Shown one piece after another: positions 59,785 through 64,000 of a stretch of DNA of 64,000 nucleotides. Numbering within the stretch: the stretch's first letter is position 1; every line of letters begins with the position of its first letter. A program made the position numbers and the translations under genes. Origin of the DNA: CAUPWF01 sp964369775 (GTDB lineage: Bacteria; Bacillota; Clostridia; Lachnospirales; Lachnospiraceae); NCBI GenBank assembly GCA_964369775.1, contig CAYJHQ010000001.1, forward strand, positions 144,420-208,419. Direction: 5' to 3'. The notes beneath the pieces were generated by a model that searched no databases, had not been told where the DNA came from, and was given only the letters and a program-made list of their open reading frames with translations.

Positions 59785-60756
59785 TTGATTTTTCAAAATT
59801 TCTTCTCTTCAAAATTGTTATGGATTACAATTCTTCTCACATTATTGTTCACAAGTTCTAGCACTAATCATGGCCTCTACAATAAAGGCTTAGTCTTTGA
59901 AAATTTTTTATCAATGAACACACTCTATCAAGCATCCATCGGAGAAAACTCTGCTTTTTCTCTCGATAAAATTCCTCAAGCACTTGCTTTTACCGAGCAG
60001 TATTTGATTTTCACTTTATACAGTGAAGCAAAAAATTGTTCTTTAATCGTAATTGATAAAAATTCCTTGGAGGTCCTTATTGTATTGCGCTTAAAAGATA
60101 AAGATAATCATGATTTAGATGCACACTTAGGAGGTATTGCCTATGACTTTAACGGCAATATCTTTATCTCTGGCACAAATGATACTATTTTTCATCTCTC
60201 TTTATCTGTAATTGAAGATAAAATTAAAAACACCTCATCAACTCGTAACACCTTTAATCTGTATCACGATGAATATAATGTGATTACCCCACTTGGTGGT
60301 TCATTTTGTTCGCCATCTTTTCTTACTGTGTTTGATGATAAGCTTTACGTTGGAGAGTTTAATCTCAATAATTCTACCTACCTCTACGAATATAAGATTC
60401 ACTATAACGGAAAATCTATACATCTTTCTGGTTGCGGTACTGATCCAATTAAAATCCCTAAGCAAATCCAAGGGATTAGTTTTATTGCCGAAAACAAACT
60501 CATTCTATCACAATCATACGGTCGCCGTTCACCATCTTCCTTATATTTTTGTAAAATCATTGATAATAAGCTCCATCTTCTCTCTCCTGTTTTCGACCTC
60601 CCCCCTTTGTCTGAAGGAGTAGTCTTCCACGATGATTCTTTATATATTTTATACGAAAGCAGTGCTTATAAATACCGATTCACCGCTAAAGATGTGCAGT
60701 ATTTTATCCAAATAGTACCACTTGAACAACTGCTCAAAACGCAATATGCAGCCTAG
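59785..60756 (+). CDS. Putative exported beta-propeller-like protein, unknown function
   Basis: 323 residues from the third of three consecutive TTG codons (59785), which is 7 bp after AGGAGG. A hydrophobic N-terminal segment (about 9-24) resembles a signal peptide or membrane anchor. The remainder alternates short strands in a repeating way (ALAFTEQYLIFTLYS, GGIAYDFNGNIFISG, FLTVFDDKLYVGEF, GISFIAENKLILSQS, GVVFHDDSLYILYES), suggesting a six- or seven-bladed propeller. No catalytic signature is seen. Isolated, divergent from the GGDEF-EAL gene. Confidence 0.7.
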   Translation: MIFQNFFSSKLLWITILLTLLFTSSSTNHGLYNKGLVFENFLSMNTLYQASIGENSAFSLDKIPQALAFTEQYLIFTLYSEAKNCSLIVIDKNSLEVLIVLRLKDKDNHDLDAHLGGIAYDFNGNIFISGTNDTIFHLSLSVIEDKIKNTSSTRNTFNLYHDEYNVITPLGGSFCSPSFLTVFDDKLYVGEFNLNNSTYLYEYKIHYNGKSIHLSGCGTDPIKIPKQIQGISFIAENKLILSQSYGRRSPSSLYFCKIIDNKLHLLSPVFDLPPLSEGVVFHDDSLYILYESSAYKYRFTAKDVQYFIQIVPLEQLLKTQYAA

Positions 60757-60771
60757 ATATTTCTAGGCTGC
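60748..60771. terminator. Hairpin overlapping the stop of the propeller-like gene
   Basis: GCAGCCTAGA (60748-60757), loop TATT, TCTAGGCTGC (60762-60771): a perfect 10-bp stem including the TAG stop, between convergent genes. The T-tract is weak. Confidence 0.6.
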
Positions 60772-60776
60772 AATCT

Positions 60777-61130
60777 TCATTTCGCAATCGCATCATACTC
60801 CGCTGATTCTCCACTGATTACTTCTACCACAACTTCATTTGGAAGACATACAATTGTCTCCTTCATTTTTGAAATCGAATTTTGATTCATACATAGACCA
60901 TCTGGACAATCTGCTTCAATCATCTTAGCTTGACCTTTAGAAATTTCCAAATAATTGCTTCCGTCTATATCTATTACTTTTTCTTCATTCAAGCTGTACC
61001 GCCCGAACTCTTCGCTATCTTGATAAACTACAACCACTTCTCCCATCGGCATAAAATAACGGTATCCTAGATAGAATATAGTTGCAACCACCACAACTCC
61101 AATAATTAATATTAAATCATATTTCTTCAT
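60777..61130 (-). CDS. NusG domain II-containing membrane protein
   Basis: 117 residues from the ATG at 61128-61130, 6 bp after GAGG. One N-terminal membrane helix (about 5-23) is followed by a NusG-II beta domain: VVVVYQDSEEFGRYSLNEEK, the characteristic EADCPDGLCMNQNSISKMKETIVCLPNEVVVEV-type segment with paired Cys (about 75-105). The family is common in Clostridia and often sits near electron-transport or flavin genes; its function is unknown. Here it stands alone. Confidence 0.85.
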   Translation of the reverse strand: MKKYDLILIIGVVVVATIFYLGYRYFMPMGEVVVVYQDSEEFGRYSLNEEKVIDIDGSNYLEISKGQAKMIEADCPDGLCMNQNSISKMKETIVCLPNEVVVEVISGESAEYDAIAK

Positions 61131-61297
61131 TTTCAACCTCTAAAATAAACTACTTGACTTTACATATTCTAACCCAAAGGTTAAAGCCACATTTTCACAA
61201 GTCAGCTTTCCTTTATAAGCATCATATTATCCTATACCCAGATTATATCCTAGAGGAGATAAAAAAGCTAGCTAGTTTCCTTTTATTTATTCATCTT

Positions 61298-62071
61298 TTA
61301 ATTCCCACACTCAATACTTATCTCATTAAATTTCACAAGAATATCCTCTATGTTAACCGCTTTCTTCTCTTCACTTTTTTTATCCATAATACACTCTCCT
61401 TGATGAAGCATCAATAAACGATTTCCATAATCCACTGCGTAGCGAAGATTGTGTGTTACCATAATCGTTGTAAGTTCTTTTTTCTTCACTATTTCATCTG
61501 TCAACTCCATGATTATTTCTGCTGTTTTGGGATCTAGGGCTGCTGTATGCTCGTCTAATATCAAAAATTCTATAGGTGTAAGTGTAGACATTAATAGTGC
61601 CATTGCTTGGCGCTGACCACCTGAAAGCGATCCAACCATCACATCTAATTTGTCTTCTAAACCTAAGTTTAATTGACTTAAACTATCTCTGTAATAGTCT
61701 TTTCTTCCTTTGTTAATTCCTCTCGATAACCCATATAGCTTCCCTTTATTATCTGCAAGCGACATATTCTCAAGAATAGTCATACTTTCGCAAGTTCCCA
61801 TAGCAGGATTTTGGTACACACGACCTATTTTACGATTCCGAAGGTATTCTTTCTCTCTTGAAATATCATGATTATTTATTAGAATCTGGCCGGAATCCAC
61901 AGGAATACTTCCACATATAATATTTAACATTGATGTCTTCCCAGAACCATTACTACCAACAACTGAAACAAATTCTCCTCGTTCTACCGCCAAATCGAAA
62001 TCTTCAAACAGGCACATCTCGTTAATCGTGCCCGGATTATAGTATTTATTTATTTTTTTTAATTCAAGCAT
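61298..62071 (-). CDS. ABC transporter ATP-binding protein (TrpZ-like)
   Basis: 257 residues. Walker A GSNGSGKTSMLNII near 39, Q-loop RVYQNPAMGTCES near 84, signature SLSGGQRQAMALLM near 148, Walker B with the family-specific LILDEHTAALDPKTAEI near 168, switch His TIMVTHNLRYAVDYGN near 203. The LDEHTAALD form is typical of the DUF534-linked tryptophan/unknown-substrate importers. It overlaps the permease gene by 8 bp and is the last gene of the operon. Confidence 0.9.
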   Translation of the reverse strand: MLELKKINKYYNPGTINEMCLFEDFDLAVERGEFVSVVGSNGSGKTSMLNIICGSIPVDSGQILINNHDISREKEYLRNRKIGRVYQNPAMGTCESMTILENMSLADNKGKLYGLSRGINKGRKDYYRDSLSQLNLGLEDKLDVMVGSLSGGQRQAMALLMSTLTPIEFLILDEHTAALDPKTAEIIMELTDEIVKKKELTTIMVTHNLRYAVDYGNRLLMLHQGECIMDKKSEEKKAVNIEDILVKFNEISIECGN

Positions 62072-62939
62072 TTTTCTTCACCTTTTTCTTTCGTTCCATA
62101 CTCACAATTAGAATTATCAGAAACAATACAGCTGTTATCAACTTCATGCTTTGTGGCTCGAATTGTTTGATTGCAATAGCTACACATCCTTTATAAATGA
62201 TTGAACCTATTAAAACTGCAAGAGTTGCTGTTATAACACCTAAATTTTTAAATAGACTAGTTCCAATTATTACACTTGCAAGTCCTATCACTATCGCACC
62301 AGTCCCCATAGATATCTCAAAAACTCTTTGTTCTTGGGCAAAAATACAACCTGCTAAACTCACTAGTCCATTCGAAATTGCAAGACCTAATATTTTCACA
62401 TTCCCTTGATCTTTTCCTAAAGATGTCACAAGTGATGGATTATCGCCAACTGCTCGTAACAAAAAACCTGATTTTGTTCCTAAAAACAAATCCACTAACA
62501 CTTTACAGAGCAATGTAATAATTACAATAATGCCAAGCGTAGTATACGTATTTCCTTGAAACGCAGTTTCGATAAATTCATTTTTAAAAATAGTTTCTTG
62601 AGAAAATAATGGTACATTGGATGTCCCTGCAATATATAAGTTAACTGACCACAAAGCTGTCATCATAATAATTCCTGATAACAAGTCCCTTACCTTACAT
62701 TTCACATGAATCAAACCTGTGCATATTCCGGCTACTGCCCCGACTACAAATGACGCAGCAAGAGCAAGATAGGGATTCACTCCTTGTGTAATTAATGCAG
62801 CTGTTACGGCTGCTCCTAATGGGAAACTCCCATCCACGGTTAAGTCTGGAAAATCCAAAATTTTATATGTGATATATACTCCCAGCCCTAATATCCCATA
62901 TATAAGCCCTTGTTCAATAACTGTTATTAACATATTCAT
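62064..62939 (-). CDS. ABC transporter permease (TrpY-like)
   Basis: 291 residues with about eight membrane helices, of the branched-chain-type permease fold: ILDFPDLTVDGSFPLGAAVTA near 27, RAVGDNPSLVTSLGKDQGNVK near 165 and GTGAIVIGLASVIIGTSLF near 212. The segment LTVDGSFPLGA is diagnostic of the family partnered with DUF534 binding proteins. Confidence 0.9.
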   Translation of the reverse strand: MNMLITVIEQGLIYGILGLGVYITYKILDFPDLTVDGSFPLGAAVTAALITQGVNPYLALAASFVVGAVAGICTGLIHVKCKVRDLLSGIIMMTALWSVNLYIAGTSNVPLFSQETIFKNEFIETAFQGNTYTTLGIIVIITLLCKVLVDLFLGTKSGFLLRAVGDNPSLVTSLGKDQGNVKILGLAISNGLVSLAGCIFAQEQRVFEISMGTGAIVIGLASVIIGTSLFKNLGVITATLAVLIGSIIYKGCVAIAIKQFEPQSMKLITAVLFLIILIVSMERKKKVKKNA

Positions 62940-62962
62940 GCAATTTGCCTCTTTCTAAATTC

Positions 62963-63976
62963 TTATTTTTCTTCGATTGTATCAAATATCTCTGATGCTT
63001 GACTCGTAATATCTTCGGAAATACTGAGCCCTAACTTTTCTGCAACAGCACTATTGAAATACAATTCTGCTTCTTCTATTGTCTCAAATTTAATCTCTGA
63101 TGCTTTTGCTTCTCCCTTGAGTACTTTTGCTGCCATCTCACCTGTCTGCTTCCCTAGTTCTACATAGTCAAGTCCTTGTGCTGCAAGACACCCTATCTTA
63201 ACTTGCTCTACTTCACTTCCAAAAACAGGTATATTTGCTTCAAAAGCCTTCTCTAAAATTGTTGGCAATGAATTTACAACGGTATTATCTGTAAGGTTTG
63301 TCATACAATCTACTTCGCTCAATAAATCATCTGTCGCGAGAGATACGTCTGCTGTAGATGATATTCCTTTTGTTATAAGTTCGAACCCATACTCTTCCAC
63401 CACTGCTTCATATTCGTCTATTGCTGATACCGAATTTACTTCACTTGTCGTATACATAATTCCAAGCTTTTTAGCTTCTGGCATCATCTCACGTATCATC
63501 TCGAGCTGTTTCTCTACTGCTAATTTATCACTAGTCCCTGTTACTTCTCCCACTGCTTCTCCATCTAGCGTTGCAAGTTCTGCTGCTATAGGATCTGTAA
63601 CAGCTGTATATATTACTGGAATTTCATTATCCATTGCTGCATTATACGCTGTCTGTGCACTTGGAGTTGCGATTCCCACAACCAGATCAACCCCGTCCGA
63701 GACAAATGCGCCTGCAATTTGTCCAGCTGTTCCCATGTCTGCAGCAGCATTTTTATAATCCACCGTCAAGTTCTCACCTTCTACAATTCCCGATTCTTCC
63801 AACCCCTCTAAAAACCCTTCTCTACAGTTATCTAGCGATCCATGCTCTGCAAATTGTGTGATACCTATTGTATAATTTTTGCTGTCTTCATTTTCGTTCG
63901 TATCACTACCACAACCTATAACTATACTTCCTACCATTACCACAACCATCAACATCATAACCATTTTCTTTTTCAT
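62963..63976 (-). CDS. ABC transporter substrate-binding lipoprotein (TrpX/DUF534 family)
   Basis: 337 residues. A signal peptide with lipobox IVIGC (Cys near 22) is followed by a DUF534-type periplasmic-binding fold: YTIGITQFAEHGSLDNCREGF near 36, VDLVVGIATPSAQTA near 96, TAVTDPIAAEL near 120, LGIMYTTSEVNSVSAIDEYE near 170, and ALAAQGLDYVELGKQTGEMA-like segment near 270. The orthologous Streptococcus TrpX binds tryptophan; the substrate here is not certain. GAGG precedes the ATG. Only 24 bases of upstream sequence are in the window, so any T-box leader cannot be seen. Confidence 0.9.
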   Translation of the reverse strand: MKKKMVMMLMVVVMVGSIVIGCGSDTNENEDSKNYTIGITQFAEHGSLDNCREGFLEGLEESGIVEGENLTVDYKNAAADMGTAGQIAGAFVSDGVDLVVGIATPSAQTAYNAAMDNEIPVIYTAVTDPIAAELATLDGEAVGEVTGTSDKLAVEKQLEMIREMMPEAKKLGIMYTTSEVNSVSAIDEYEAVVEEYGFELITKGISSTADVSLATDDLLSEVDCMTNLTDNTVVNSLPTILEKAFEANIPVFGSEVEQVKIGCLAAQGLDYVELGKQTGEMAAKVLKGEAKASEIKFETIEEAELYFNSAVAEKLGLSISEDITSQASEIFDTIEEK

Positions 63977-64000
63977 AATCTTTTCCTCGCTTTTCTTATT

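Noticed and set aside
61255..61297. CTAGCTAG with a T-run after the ABC ATPase gene as a terminator
   Set aside because: The only stem is a self-complementary tetramer without room for a loop; not a convincing hairpin.
1..64000. tRNA or rRNA genes, CRISPR arrays, insertion sequences, prophage or attachment sites
   Set aside because: No cloverleaf-like sequence, regularly spaced repeats, transposase or integrase motifs were seen on either strand; the gene content is ordinary chromosome.

Overview
The window looks like chromosome from a low-GC, spore-forming clostridium, most likely a member of the Lachnospiraceae. Support comes from AT-rich codon use, strong AGGAGG-type ribosome binding sites, a stand-alone AICAR transformylase paired with a PurO-like IMP cyclohydrolase, archaeal-type aspartate-semialdehyde dehydrogenase, CodY, a sigma-K-type factor, the ireB-ruvX-DUF1292 cluster, and DUF4860/DUF6106 proteins. 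Most genes lie on the minus strand. There are no rRNA or tRNA genes, CRISPR arrays or insertion sequences, and no gap over 300 bases.

Layout (window order). 1-10.6 kb: sodium:solute symporter (runs off the edge), mgsA, a beta-helix protein, topB, galM, ppk1, asd and argH. 10.8-12.3 kb: a plus-strand nitrate/sulfonate-type ABC transporter (ATPase and permease, no binding protein). 12.3-22.8 kb: a minus-strand housekeeping block that reads, in transcription order, ylxM-ffh-rpsP-khpA-rimM-trmD, a diguanylate cyclase, rplS, a catalytically dead signal peptidase paralogue, rbgA, active lepB, rnhB, yraN, pgeF and mscS. 22.9-25.2 kb: a subtilisin-like protease and four small or unknown genes, including a cysteine-rich repeat protein and a 42-residue protein. 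25.2-27.7 kb: purine genes purO-purH behind a ZTP riboswitch, and a thioesterase.

27.8-35.3 kb is a plus-strand block: a TruA paralogue with an altered catalytic residue, an ABC-F ATPase, a transglutaminase-like lipoprotein, and a six-gene type IV pilus-like operon (PilC-like platform, four small single-span proteins, PilT-like ATPase). 35.4-46.1 kb (minus): amidase, guaB, groESL with CIRCE, codY, topA, dprA and comM. 46.3-60.8 kb: sigK-like factor, tRNA wobble-uridine modification pair trhP-trmR, RNase J, DUF1292-ruvX-ireB, a truncated mtaB, an HPr-like protein lacking the phospho-histidine, thiI-nifS, rsmE-prmA, a redox-dead thioredoxin-fold lipoprotein, a GGDEF-EAL protein and an exported protein of unknown function. 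The right edge holds a NusG-domain-II protein and a complete TrpXYZ-type ABC uptake operon.

Recurring theme: several proteins keep their fold but have lost or changed catalytic residues (signal peptidase, HPr, thioredoxin, TruA). The best candidate for an undescribed system is the single-ATPase pilus-like operon at 31.4-35.3 kb. Other points worth a look are an apparent AUA start codon on yraN, a long out-of-frame overlap between two unknown genes, and a pair of sigma-K-like promoters on neighbouring small genes.
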